A stretch of DNA of 6,171 bases from Planctomycetota bacterium (GTDB lineage: Bacteria > Planctomycetota > Planctomycetia > Planctomycetales > Planctomycetaceae). How positions within the stretch are numbered: position 1 is the stretch's first letter; each line of letters begins with the position of its first letter. The stretch covers positions 1-6,171 of the forward strand of contig JAJRTM010000929.1 in NCBI GenBank assembly GCA_024278285.1. The letters are read 5' to 3'. A program made the translations under genes and the position numbers. Below the pieces are notes generated by a model that worked only from the letters and a program-made list of their open reading frames with translations, ran no database searches and had not been told where the DNA came from. This document shows positions 1 to 6,171 of the stretch, in pieces.

Positions 1-10
1 GCCTGCCAAT

Positions 11-745
11 CTACGCCGGCGGTGTGGCGGTAACTGCTTCGGTATAGGTCGCTTTTAATTGTGGATCGGTTTGTGTGTGAGTTCCGCGGTAGACAAAAAG
101 TAAGCCGAGACGCGATTGATCTGTCTGGTTGGGACCAGATTCGTGAATCACTTCGCAGTGATGAATCGTTGCATCGCCGGGGTTGAGTGTGGCACAAAAC
201 TGTTTCGATTTAGGCACATCGGGCACTTCTGCCAAACCAATCGAATTGCCAGCAACACCTGATGGCTTCGTCGGCAACATCCCTTGCTGATGAGATCCCT
301 TGATGAAGTGGACTGCTCCATTTTCTTTTGTGACCGGATCAATCGCGACCCATAACGTGAGCATGTCGGGAGGCACTTGACAAAAATAAGCATTATCCTG
401 ATGAGGCGGCACCCCGGACCCAATACGAGCCGGCTTATTGAATGTTTCTACACCCTTCAGGAGAGGTTCTCCCTTAACCAGCTTCGCAATCAGAGACATA
501 AATTCTGGCCGTTGACCAAGTTCTTCAAAATAGGGATTGTGCAAATTAAGTCGCCAAAGATTGCGGATCGTTTTGCCATCCGCTTCCAACGTGCGGGCAT
601 CATCCGGTTTTGATGACAAATCTTCGCGAATATATCGTTCCAGTTCATTACGAATTTCAGCAACAGTTTCCTGAGAAAAGAAATTGCGAATGCGCACAAC
701 GCCATCGTTCTGGTAATCATTCAGAATTTGATTGTCATTTCTCAT
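11..745 (-). CDS. PhyH-family Fe(II)/2-oxoglutarate-dependent dioxygenase
   Basis: A 244-residue cytosolic protein with no signal peptide. It carries the phytanoyl-CoA dioxygenase (PhyH) signature: an HxD pair at H115/D117 in PPHQDNAYF, a strand NGAVHFIKGSH (residues 142-152) typical of the family, the distal iron ligand H201 in HESGPN, and the 2-oxoglutarate-binding arginine R212. These make a complete 2-His-1-carboxylate Fe(II) centre, so it should be an active hydroxylase using O2 and 2-oxoglutarate. The substrate cannot be told from sequence, because PhyH members act on many small molecules besides phytanoyl-CoA. The ATG start is supported by AAGAGG (755-760) nine bases upstream, and the stop is TAG at 11-13. 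The length suits a compact bacterial PhyH protein. It is transcribed away from the IclR-type gene at 875 and shares its control region, so it is a natural target of that regulator (inference). Confidence 0.92.
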   Translation of the reverse strand: MRNDNQILNDYQNDGVVRIRNFFSQETVAEIRNELERYIREDLSSKPDDARTLEADGKTIRNLWRLNLHNPYFEELGQRPEFMSLIAKLVKGEPLLKGVETFNKPARIGSGVPPHQDNAYFCQVPPDMLTLWVAIDPVTKENGAVHFIKGSHQQGMLPTKPSGVAGNSIGLAEVPDVPKSKQFCATLNPGDATIHHCEVIHESGPNQTDQSRLGLLFVYRGTHTQTDPQLKATYTEAVTATPPA

Positions 746-804
746 TTTCGGTTTCCTCTTTATTAGAGTTAAGCACCTGGAGATTTACTCATTAACATTG
801 CTGC

Positions 805-833
805 TTGCGATCCCGGCCCTTGTCTCATATAAT
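805..833 (+). promoter_or_regulatory. Sigma-70-type promoter of the IclR-family gene
   Basis: TTGCGA at 805-810 (4 of 6 matches to the -35 consensus) is followed after exactly 17 bases by a perfect TATAAT at 828-833. Transcription should start near 840, about 35 bases before the GTG start at 875. The -10 box sits inside the inverted repeat at 820-840, so a protein bound there would block this promoter. Confidence 0.65.
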
Positions 834-840
834 GAGACAA
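820..840. promoter_or_regulatory. Perfect 21-bp palindrome, probable IclR-family operator
   Basis: TTGTCTCAT (820-828) and ATGAGACAA (832-840) are perfect inverted copies separated by ATA. The symmetry ends exactly at 819/841. It lies between the divergent dioxygenase and IclR-family genes and covers the -10 box of the regulator gene. IclR proteins bind DNA as dimers at short palindromes in just such divergent spacers, so this is most likely the operator of the adjacent regulator. It ends 34 bases before the regulator start and begins 74 bases upstream of the dioxygenase start. No convincing dioxygenase promoter could be picked out, though the palindrome is well placed to affect one. Confidence 0.7.
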
Positions 841-874
841 TCATCTTACTATAAACCTTACACTGGAGAGCATC

Positions 875-1612
875 GTGTCGCAACCCCTGGGGACTTTAGT
901 TAAGGCAATAGATGTTCTGGACGCATTGGGGGAGTTGGCTCCGATTGGTGTTTTGGAGTTGGCTCGCCAGTTGAAAATGGATAAAAGTGCTGTCTCTCGT
1001 ATTCTGATTACCTTCCGCTCGCGAGGCTATGTGCGCGTGATGGAAGATGGTCGCTACGATATCGGGTTAAGGCTTTTTGAATTGGGGCATGTCATTCAAG
1101 AGCGGATGCCTTTTCGTGATACGATCATTCCGCATGTCGATGCTCTTGCCCGCGAAACCGGGGAAACAGTTTTTGCAGTCCATTACGACCAAGGAGAAGT
1201 TGCGTATTTGTATGATCGCGTTTCGACGCAGGATATTCGATTGGGCGAACGGGTTGGTACACGTGTTTCGCCGTGGAATCATGTGGCAGGCAAAGCGATT
1301 CTTGCGCATCATGATGAAGCAAATGTACTTGATGCACTTTCTGTCGCCAGACGCTCGCAACGCAAAGGATTACCGACGACAGATTCATTTCGTCGTGAAC
1401 TGATCAAGATACGAAAACAGGGTTATGCAACCGCGAGAGACACTGAAAAGTTCTTGCTCGCTGTCCCGATATTAAAAGAACCCGGAAGAGTCAGTGCTGC
1501 CTTAATGCTCGGCGGCCCCGCATTTCGTATTGCTGCTTCGCAAGAAAAATCATTCGCTAAAATATTCATCCAACACGCCAATAAAATATCAAATACCCTC
1601 GGCTGGACGTGA
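875..1612 (+). CDS. IclR-family transcriptional regulator
   Basis: A 245-residue protein, usual length for the IclR family. Residues 6-70 form the N-terminal winged helix-turn-helix, with VLELARQLKMDKSAVSRIL (26-44) as the helix-turn-helix and GYVRVMEDGRYDIGLRLFELG (51-71) as the wing and linker helix. Residues about 80-245 are the effector-binding domain, recognisable by GTRVSPWNHVAGKAILA (128-144), the segment IRKQGYATARDTE (179-191) and AALMLGGPAFRI (208-219). The start is GTG at 875, supported by GGAG at 865-868. The effector is unknown. The protein should bind the palindrome at 820-840 and so repress its own gene, and may control the divergent dioxygenase (inference from position). No clear rho-independent terminator follows; GAAGCC/GGCTTC at 1611-1616 and 1645-1650 is only a weak 6-base stem with a 28-base loop. 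Confidence 0.93.
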   Translation: MSQPLGTLVKAIDVLDALGELAPIGVLELARQLKMDKSAVSRILITFRSRGYVRVMEDGRYDIGLRLFELGHVIQERMPFRDTIIPHVDALARETGETVFAVHYDQGEVAYLYDRVSTQDIRLGERVGTRVSPWNHVAGKAILAHHDEANVLDALSVARRSQRKGLPTTDSFRRELIKIRKQGYATARDTEKFLLAVPILKEPGRVSAALMLGGPAFRIAASQEKSFAKIFIQHANKISNTLGWT

Positions 1613-1949
1613 AGCCATAATGACAAGCTGACTGAGTTCCGACCGGCTTCTTCTCTGACAAGTTCAATCAGATTGCCACTTAGCATCGGTCAAACAATTA
1701 CAGTCGTGTCTATGAGCCGTAGGATGGTGTGCTTGCACCCATCAAATGTGGTCTCGATTTTCGTGAATCTATCGCTAGGTCATAACTGTTCCAACTCTTT
1801 TCTGCTAGGGAACGCAATCCGGCACGCGAAGATGGGTGCAAGCACAGTTCCTACAAAAACGAACACAGAAGTGACAGTAATTGTTTGGTCAATGCTTAGT
1901 GAAATGCGGTTCCTGTTCTCTATGAGTGTCAGATTTAGAACCTCGGTCT
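1613..1949. other. Gene-free spacer between convergent units
   Basis: This 337-base stretch separates the end of the IclR-family gene (plus) from the end of the 171-residue protein gene (minus). No open frame in it resembles a protein. Its only clear structure is the inverted-repeat element at 1719-1854. No canonical terminator was found for either converging gene, so the repeat element may do that job by forming a long hairpin in RNA (inference). Confidence 0.5.
1719..1854. repeat. REPIN- or MITE-like inverted-repeat element (~136 bp)
   Basis: Both ends carry the same unit in opposite orientation. TGTGCTTGCACCCATC (1728-1743) has a perfect 16-base inverted copy at 1831-1846, and outside it lie GTAGGA (1719-1724) and TCCTAC (1849-1854), giving imperfect terminal repeats of about 25 bases. 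The left unit can itself fold: GATGG and GTG pair with CAC and CCATC (1723-1743) around a CTTG tetraloop with one bulged T. Two inverted palindromic units about 90 bases apart in a spacer match the architecture of REP doublets (REPINs), which RAYT transposases mobilise. No coding capacity and no clear target-site duplication was seen. Confirming it as a repeat family requires genome-wide copies. Confidence 0.6.
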
Positions 1950-2465
1950 CTATTTACTGGCGGCAGCAAGAACAGACATCACGGCTGATTTTACTTCCGG
2001 CGTTCCTAGCGTTATTTTAAGTTTTTTGAGGAATTCCTTGGGTGTGGAGCAGACACCATCGTTTTCAATCCACTCCCCATTCATGTCTCTTGCTGCACTC
2101 ATCGCAGTCGATCCTAAAACAAATTCTTCACTGATACCCAGTTTATAGTACCTCTTCCGTAAGTAATCAGGCAGTTTTTCATGAGAAGTAATGGCTGCTG
2201 GGTATGGATGCTCTTTTCGGTGAGTGACTTCTAGAATTTTTACTTTCAGTGAATCGTTGGCGGCAACAACATAAAAATTAAGAACAATTCTCGACTGCTC
2301 TGGTTCTTGGTCCAGTTCAATAACCATTTCTTCGATTTCGCCGCGAACTTTTCCGTTCATTCGCTCGGAGAGGAGTTCAGCCTGATGCTGCAAGATCTCC
2401 TTCGGTTCCAGGTATTCCTGTGAAGTGATATCGCTTGGCCAAAGATCTGTTTCGCTTGTACTCAT
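1950..2465 (-). CDS. Unrecognised 171-residue protein, partner of the EEP-family protein
   Basis: I do not recognise this family. The 171-residue protein has no signal peptide, membrane segment or obvious catalytic motif. Residues 21-48 look helical and charged, 58-80 (RIVLNFYVVAAN...KVKILEVTH) look like paired beta strands, 83-92 contain the phrase KEHPYPAAIT, and 142-171 (TPKEFLKKLK...VMSVLAAASK) look like C-terminal helices. Its ATG overlaps the stop of the EEP-family gene by four bases (ATGA, 2462-2465). GGAG (2474-2477), eight bases upstream, lies inside that gene, so the two are translationally coupled and probably work together. Base composition is low in GC (about 42%), like its partner and unlike the flanking genes. 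It could be an accessory, immunity or substrate-binding subunit for the nuclease/phosphatase-like protein; nothing in the sequence decides which. Confidence 0.8.
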   Translation of the reverse strand: MSTSETDLWPSDITSQEYLEPKEILQHQAELLSERMNGKVRGEIEEMVIELDQEPEQSRIVLNFYVVAANDSLKVKILEVTHRKEHPYPAAITSHEKLPDYLRKRYYKLGISEEFVLGSTAMSAARDMNGEWIENDGVCSTPKEFLKKLKITLGTPEVKSAVMSVLAAASK

Positions 2466-3286
2466 TTTATGGACTCCAAGTGGAGGAGTATGGGGAAGTG
2501 GTCAGAATAATTCTTTTTATCAGGCCGGCCTAAACTATTTTTGAGATGTATTCCATCAAATTCAGTCACAATTTCAACATGGGAATAATAAGGCAAGCAG
2601 TTTTTTCTCAACATTACTTGATCAAACATATGCCAATCATGCGAAATTTGAGCTGTCTTTCGGTAGTAAAATGTTCCCGGAGGACCAGATGTTTCATCTC
2701 CAAAAAAGTTCCACATCGGGTTATAAAAGAAGGGGTATTCTTTTTTTTGAATCGTTCGTGTCCCCTTCCTGTTTACCACAATGTTTCGGTCAGAAATGGC
2801 GTGAAATCCATTTGCTGCAACTACACCATCATCAAACGGGTTCATGTTGAAGTCACCACACAATATCGTGTAGTCGTTTTGGTATTCTATTTCACGATCA
2901 CGAATTGTACCAGCAATTTCTATTGACTGTGCCAACTGATCCGATTCTCCGAAGTTGTGTTTATCAACAAGATGCACACTCGCAATCAGAAACTCCACTT
3001 GATCAAAGGTGACATTGGTCATCGAAAGCCGACCACTGATATCACCATATCTTACAGAAGTTTCCAAATCATCGCGATGATAAATTTGAATTTTTGGAGT
3101 AAGAGTATTTGGAGAAAGAAAGTCTGCGGAATCATTGGACTTCAAGACCTTGGTCATATCATCAGGGTTCAGTTTGCTTTCAGCCAGGCAAATGAAATCT
3201 ACATTCTTACTCTTAACCAACCTCGCCAGAGTTTCTGGGGCAAAATCACCTTGAGTATTCCAGAATAACAGGCAGAAAGACGACAT
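2462..3286 (-). CDS. Endonuclease/exonuclease/phosphatase (EEP) family protein
   Basis: A 274-residue cytosolic protein with the full EEP (DNase I-like) active-site set in order: N10 in FWNTQG, E36 in CLAES, H105 in ASVHLVD, D145 and N147 in CGDFNMNP, D222 in HMFDQVML and D262/H263 in the terminal SDHFPIL. These residues bind Mg2+ and cleave phosphodiester or phosphomonoester bonds across the family. The substrate (DNA, RNA, lipid or nucleotide) cannot be told. There is no signal peptide, so it is not a secreted nuclease. The ATG at 3286 puts the first strand (SSFCLLFWN) right at the N-terminus, as expected, but no Shine-Dalgarno sequence precedes it. It is the first gene of a two-gene operon, overlapping the next gene by four bases. 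The DNA is unusually AT-rich (about 30-38% GC in sampled blocks), suggesting recent acquisition. Confidence 0.9.
   Translation of the reverse strand: MSSFCLLFWNTQGDFAPETLARLVKSKNVDFICLAESKLNPDDMTKVLKSNDSADFLSPNTLTPKIQIYHRDDLETSVRYGDISGRLSMTNVTFDQVEFLIASVHLVDKHNFGESDQLAQSIEIAGTIRDREIEYQNDYTILCGDFNMNPFDDGVVAANGFHAISDRNIVVNRKGTRTIQKKEYPFFYNPMWNFFGDETSGPPGTFYYRKTAQISHDWHMFDQVMLRKNCLPYYSHVEIVTEFDGIHLKNSLGRPDKKNYSDHFPILLHLESIK
2474..2485 (-). promoter_or_regulatory. Small hairpin holding the ribosome binding site of the 171-residue protein gene
   Basis: On the mRNA, CUCC and GGAG pair around an ACUU loop, and this GGAG is the only Shine-Dalgarno sequence for the ATG at 2465. The hairpin lies within the last codons of the upstream EEP gene, so ribosomes finishing that gene would open it. 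With the ATGA overlap this suggests coupled translation. A four-base stem is weak, so its effect is uncertain. Confidence 0.35.
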
Positions 3287-3333
3287 GGCATGCTGTAATA
3301 TCTGAAGGCTTCTGGAAAGTTAAAAGAACTGCA

Positions 3334-3361
3334 CGTATAGCAATGTACCCAATAGTCTAAA
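3334..3361 (-). promoter_or_regulatory. Possible promoter of the EEP two-gene operon
   Basis: On the minus strand, TTTAGA (3361-3356) is followed after 16 bases by TATACG (3339-3334). Each box matches four of six consensus bases. A start near 3327 would give a leader of about 40 bases before the ATG at 3286. It is the best candidate in the 117-base spacer between the two minus-strand genes, but the match is modest. Read-through from the esterase gene is possible, since no terminator was found after its stop at 3404. Confidence 0.3.
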
Positions 3362-3403
3362 GTCCTGCCACCTCGAATAGCAATAGGAGCGTGTTAATTT
3401 GCT

Positions 3404-5557
3404 CTATTTCGATACTGGAGAAACAAGTTCAACACTGTTAACAGCACGAATTCGATAAACCGGCAGTTTTCCTTTTGGTGCTGTTTTATCAAGAAAACTC
3501 ATACTCGGCAGCGGCTTTGTGGGGGAGTCGGAATACGTCATTCCCTGAAACAGCGGGCGACCGAAATGGTTCTTTGGTTTTTCGGGAACCTGTGCGATTT
3601 GCTTGCCGTTGCGTTCGATAATAAAAGCCCGAATGCCGCTTTCAAAATCTGCTCGGGCGGTCCAGGTTACTTGCACGGTTCCATCTTCGAGCCGTTTCAC
3701 TTGCAGACTTTTCGGAGCAGGTGGAGGCGTGGTGTCGCTGACGGAGCCGGTTTTGATGAATTCTTCGAGCTTCGATTTCATCTGTTTATCCCAATCTGCA
3801 ATCGCATTTTTCGTTGGTTGTAGTTGTATCGAATTGGCATCTTCAGGCAAACGATGGGCAAGCCAGAAATCGAAGAATGGAATCGCAAGGTAACGCGAAT
3901 CGCCACACTCGTGTGCAGTTCTGGGGTCCGGGGCAAACTCAAAAAACGGGGATCCTTTTTCGAGATACGCTTTCCGCATCGCAACGGTTCCATCCCAGGC
4001 GGAGCGAAATCGCGGATGCCCTTTTTCTTTCAAGCCGGGATTTCCCATCACAGGAACTTGATAAGCTGCTGCAGATATTTCAGGTGTTTCGATATCTCCT
4101 TTCGTCCAGTAACCGAACGCCGTTCCCGATTGCAACCAGATTGCAACGATTCGTTCGGGGTGTAAAGTCTGCATTAAACTGGCCCAAAACCCGCCTCCCG
4201 AATGTCCCCAGATGCACCAGGGAACGGTTGGGATTTCTGCGTGACTGGTTGCCTTGGCGAAGTAATCGAGTGATTGCAGAAACCGCTTGTCAGAACCGTT
4301 TCGGGCATCGCACCACAATCTACAATTGACTCCCTTCTTCGGTTCGTAAGAAGACCCCATCAAAGCGCAATCCCATTTCTTGGCTAACGCCTGCCAATGC
4401 AAATCGTCTGCTGCGGTTTGTCCGCTGGTGGAAGAACCGGGGCCGCATCCATGTTGATGCACGACGATGCCGCGAAGTTTTTTGACACCTGCCGGTACCC
4501 ATAAATAATAATCGACCGAAAGTTTTAATTCACCTTCCTGGGCAACAGCCGGGTAATGAATTTGATAGACCGTTCCACCGGTTGATTGATGTTTTGAGGT
4601 AACAGGTTTTTGAGCTTGCTTAACGAGCGGTTCAATTTTCTCTTCCAGTTCTTTCACTTTCGCAATCGCTTTGTTTAAGGGGAGTCCCCCCTTGACTCGC
4701 GGATGTTTGTGGCCGACATCTTTGAGCCAGGCGTCGTGCAGAATGCGTCCTCGCTGAGTCATCAGTTTTTGCAACTCTGGGCGGACTGGTGCGAATGATT
4801 CGATACCCCACGCTTTGAGAATTGTTTCCGCTATGATGCGATGCCCCTCGCTGTTGGGGTGAATGCCATCAGGGGAAATAGTAAATGTCGGGTTCTTTTT
4901 CCGTTTCTCTTTCACAAACGCAGTGATCGGGGCATGAATGTTAATGACCATTTCCACTCGGTCTTTTTGCTGCATGATCCACTGACCGTATCGTTTGAGG
5001 ACAGTGTCGTAGTTCTCGTACATTTCAAAGTAGGCGTATTTCTTTTTGCCCTCTGGCAAAAGCTTCCCTTTTCCTTTGAGCGGAACGGGATCAAAAGGTG
5101 GTGGAGTCAGCAGGATCAATTTTGCCCCCGAACCGTGAACAGTCGCGATCACTTTATTCACACCATCCTGATACGCCTGAAATCTTTCTTTACTGAACGG
5201 ATAATAAATGCCATCGTTCATGCCGTAACAGGCGATGACGACATCCGGCTTGATTTTCGTAAGCGCCCGCTGAAGTCGTTCATTCACATCGGGTCGCGGA
5301 AAAGGGTGATCCGGTTCAGAAAGTCCGCTGCACGTTTCACTTCCCAGGCCGATATTGAAAATTTCAGGCATCGGCTGCACATCCTGTAAACGTAATTCCG
5401 TCTCGATCAAATAGACATACTGACCTGCATGGGTAATTGAGTCACCAATAAACAGAATCCGTTTTCCATCCAGCGGAAAAGAATTCGCCTGAACATGCAA
5501 AGAAAGGCAACAAAGTGAGAGAGCAACCAAAGGAATAAATTGCAACATTTTTCTCAT
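3404..5557 (-). CDS. Exported two-enzyme protein: SGNH/GDSL hydrolase, alpha/beta hydrolase, FnIII-like domain
   Basis: A 717-residue protein. Residues 1-24 are a Sec signal peptide (MRK, hydrophobic core, VQA-N cleavage), so it acts outside the cytoplasm. Residues 30-253 are an SGNH hydrolase with block I GDSIT (nucleophile S40), block III GMND (112-115) and block V DGIH (D230, H233). A lysine/glutamate-rich probable helix (294-317) links it to an alpha/beta hydrolase (about 328-575) with an HQHGCGPG oxyanion-type loop (367-374), nucleophile elbow GHSGG (S453), and likely D544 and H549. Residues 608-717 resemble a fibronectin type III domain (TTPPPAP...VQVTWTA...YRIRAVNSVE). Both triads look intact, so it probably removes acyl or acetyl esters from an extracellular substrate, perhaps a polysaccharide (inference). 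The start is chosen for the signal peptide; no Shine-Dalgarno is visible and M4 is an alternative. No lipobox is evident. Confidence 0.92.
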   Translation of the reverse strand: MRKMLQFIPLVALSLCCLSLHVQANSFPLDGKRILFIGDSITHAGQYVYLIETELRLQDVQPMPEIFNIGLGSETCSGLSEPDHPFPRPDVNERLQRALTKIKPDVVIACYGMNDGIYYPFSKERFQAYQDGVNKVIATVHGSGAKLILLTPPPFDPVPLKGKGKLLPEGKKKYAYFEMYENYDTVLKRYGQWIMQQKDRVEMVINIHAPITAFVKEKRKKNPTFTISPDGIHPNSEGHRIIAETILKAWGIESFAPVRPELQKLMTQRGRILHDAWLKDVGHKHPRVKGGLPLNKAIAKVKELEEKIEPLVKQAQKPVTSKHQSTGGTVYQIHYPAVAQEGELKLSVDYYLWVPAGVKKLRGIVVHQHGCGPGSSTSGQTAADDLHWQALAKKWDCALMGSSYEPKKGVNCRLWCDARNGSDKRFLQSLDYFAKATSHAEIPTVPWCIWGHSGGGFWASLMQTLHPERIVAIWLQSGTAFGYWTKGDIETPEISAAAYQVPVMGNPGLKEKGHPRFRSAWDGTVAMRKAYLEKGSPFFEFAPDPRTAHECGDSRYLAIPFFDFWLAHRLPEDANSIQLQPTKNAIADWDKQMKSKLEEFIKTGSVSDTTPPPAPKSLQVKRLEDGTVQVTWTARADFESGIRAFIIERNGKQIAQVPEKPKNHFGRPLFQGMTYSDSPTKPLPSMSFLDKTAPKGKLPVYRIRAVNSVELVSPVSK

Positions 5558-5888
5558 GGGAAAGCAATACTTTCAAAAGTACGGACGCGACAGAATCCCA
5601 GCACGGCTGGTTTGTTTTGACAGCCGTAACCAAAATTGAATCTTAGAAATTTGCACAAGTCGCAAAGAAACCAATCGTTAGCAGCATGGAACGAATGAAG
5701 GCCCAGCTACTTCTTTTTCGTTGCAACGATCCATCAATGCTTGTGCATATTCTATCATAGACATACAGAAATGCCTATTCTCCATGCTTAAATGTTATCG
5801 GGAGGAGAGGATAATTTGAGATTCCCAGAGAGGATTCCCTCCCCCCCCAAACAGACGCCTGAGAGAACAAAAAGCAGGGGTCTAATGC

Positions 5889-5917
5889 AAAACCCCCTGT
5901 GGGAACAGGGGTTTTTT
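5889..5917. terminator. Rho-independent terminator hairpin, bidirectional
   Basis: AAAACCCCCTG (5889-5899) pairs with CAGGGGTTTT (5906-5915) around the loop TGGGAA, with one bulged C. The stem has six strong pairs plus four A-T pairs. The plus strand ends in six T, and the minus strand has four T. On the minus strand it lies about 50 bases past the 3' end of the tRNA-Asp fragment, the expected place for the terminator of the original tRNA gene. Confidence 0.75.
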
Positions 5918-5939
5918 GATACTGATGCCACAAAATAGA

Positions 5940-5963
5940 TTCTGTCATCATAAGCCGACAGAA
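5940..5963. repeat. 7-base inverted repeat next to the tRNA fragment
   Basis: TTCTGTC (5940-5946) and GACAGAA (5957-5963) are perfect inverted copies around a 10-base loop. They begin five bases beyond the discriminator base of the tRNA-Asp fragment. On the minus strand the hairpin follows a run of five T and could be a tRNA 3' trailer structure or a recombination protein site. Seven pairs alone is modest evidence. Confidence 0.4.
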
Positions 5964-5964
5964 A

Positions 5965-6164
<200 letters not shown>

Positions 6165-6171
6165 CCGTGAC

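Noticed and set aside
1611..1650. GAAGCC/GGCTTC as terminator of the IclR-family gene
   Set aside because: Six pairs around a 28-base loop and no T tract follow. Too weak to call.
1673..2020. Plus-strand 115-codon frame across the 1613-1949 spacer
   Set aside because: It reads through the inverted-repeat element and antisense into the 171-residue protein gene, and has no ribosome binding site or recognisable domain.
3387..3404. GAGC/GCTC inverted repeat after the esterase stop as a terminator
   Set aside because: Only a four-base stem with a 10-base loop and no T tract on the minus strand.
5678..5785. Minus-strand 35-codon frame beginning MENRHFCMSMIEYAQALMD
   Set aside because: No Shine-Dalgarno precedes any of its ATG codons, the composition is unremarkable and no family is recognised. 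Possible chance frame or remnant.
5815..5937. Plus-strand frame from TTG at 5815 behind GGAGGAGAGG
   Set aside because: The purine-rich patch looks like a ribosome binding site, but the frame starts with TTG and runs through the terminator hairpin. It is not a believable gene.

Overview
The window reads like accessory chromosomal DNA of a planctomycete-type bacterium. This is an inference from three things: a large secreted esterase with two hydrolase domains, a PhyH-type dioxygenase paired with an IclR regulator, and a tRNA fragment with no encoded CCA. No marker gene fixes the taxon. Hand counts on sample 60-base blocks give about 48-62% GC in most flanking genes but only about 30-43% in the pair at 1950-3286.

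Layout from left to right. (1) 11-1612: a PhyH-family Fe(II)/2-oxoglutarate dioxygenase gene (minus) and an IclR-family regulator gene (plus) diverge from a 129-base spacer. The spacer holds a perfect 9+9 base inverted repeat lying on a good sigma-70 type promoter of the regulator gene. This suggests an autoregulated regulator that probably also controls the dioxygenase. (2) 1613-1949: a gene-free stretch with a REPIN- or MITE-like element, two inverted copies of a GTAGGA...CACCCATC unit. (3) 1950-3286: an AT-rich two-gene minus-strand operon with a 4-base start/stop overlap. It encodes an endonuclease/exonuclease/phosphatase (EEP) fold protein with all catalytic residues, followed by an unrecognised 171-residue protein. 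This is the best candidate here for an undescribed system. (4) 3404-5557: a 717-residue exported protein made of an SGNH/GDSL hydrolase, an alpha/beta hydrolase and a C-terminal fibronectin-III-like domain. (5) 5558-6171: a gene-poor stretch with a terminator hairpin, then the 3' half of a tRNA-Asp(GUC) gene (anticodon loop to discriminator base) abutting the first ~51 codons of a DNA methyltransferase. The methyltransferase is cut exactly at its catalytic DPPY motif. This looks like a recombination junction of a tRNA-targeting integrative element.

The dioxygenase/regulator pair, the nuclease pair and the secreted esterase look like separate transcription units. Only the members of each pair are linked by the sequence. 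No CRISPR array, complete insertion sequence, rRNA or complete tRNA was seen.
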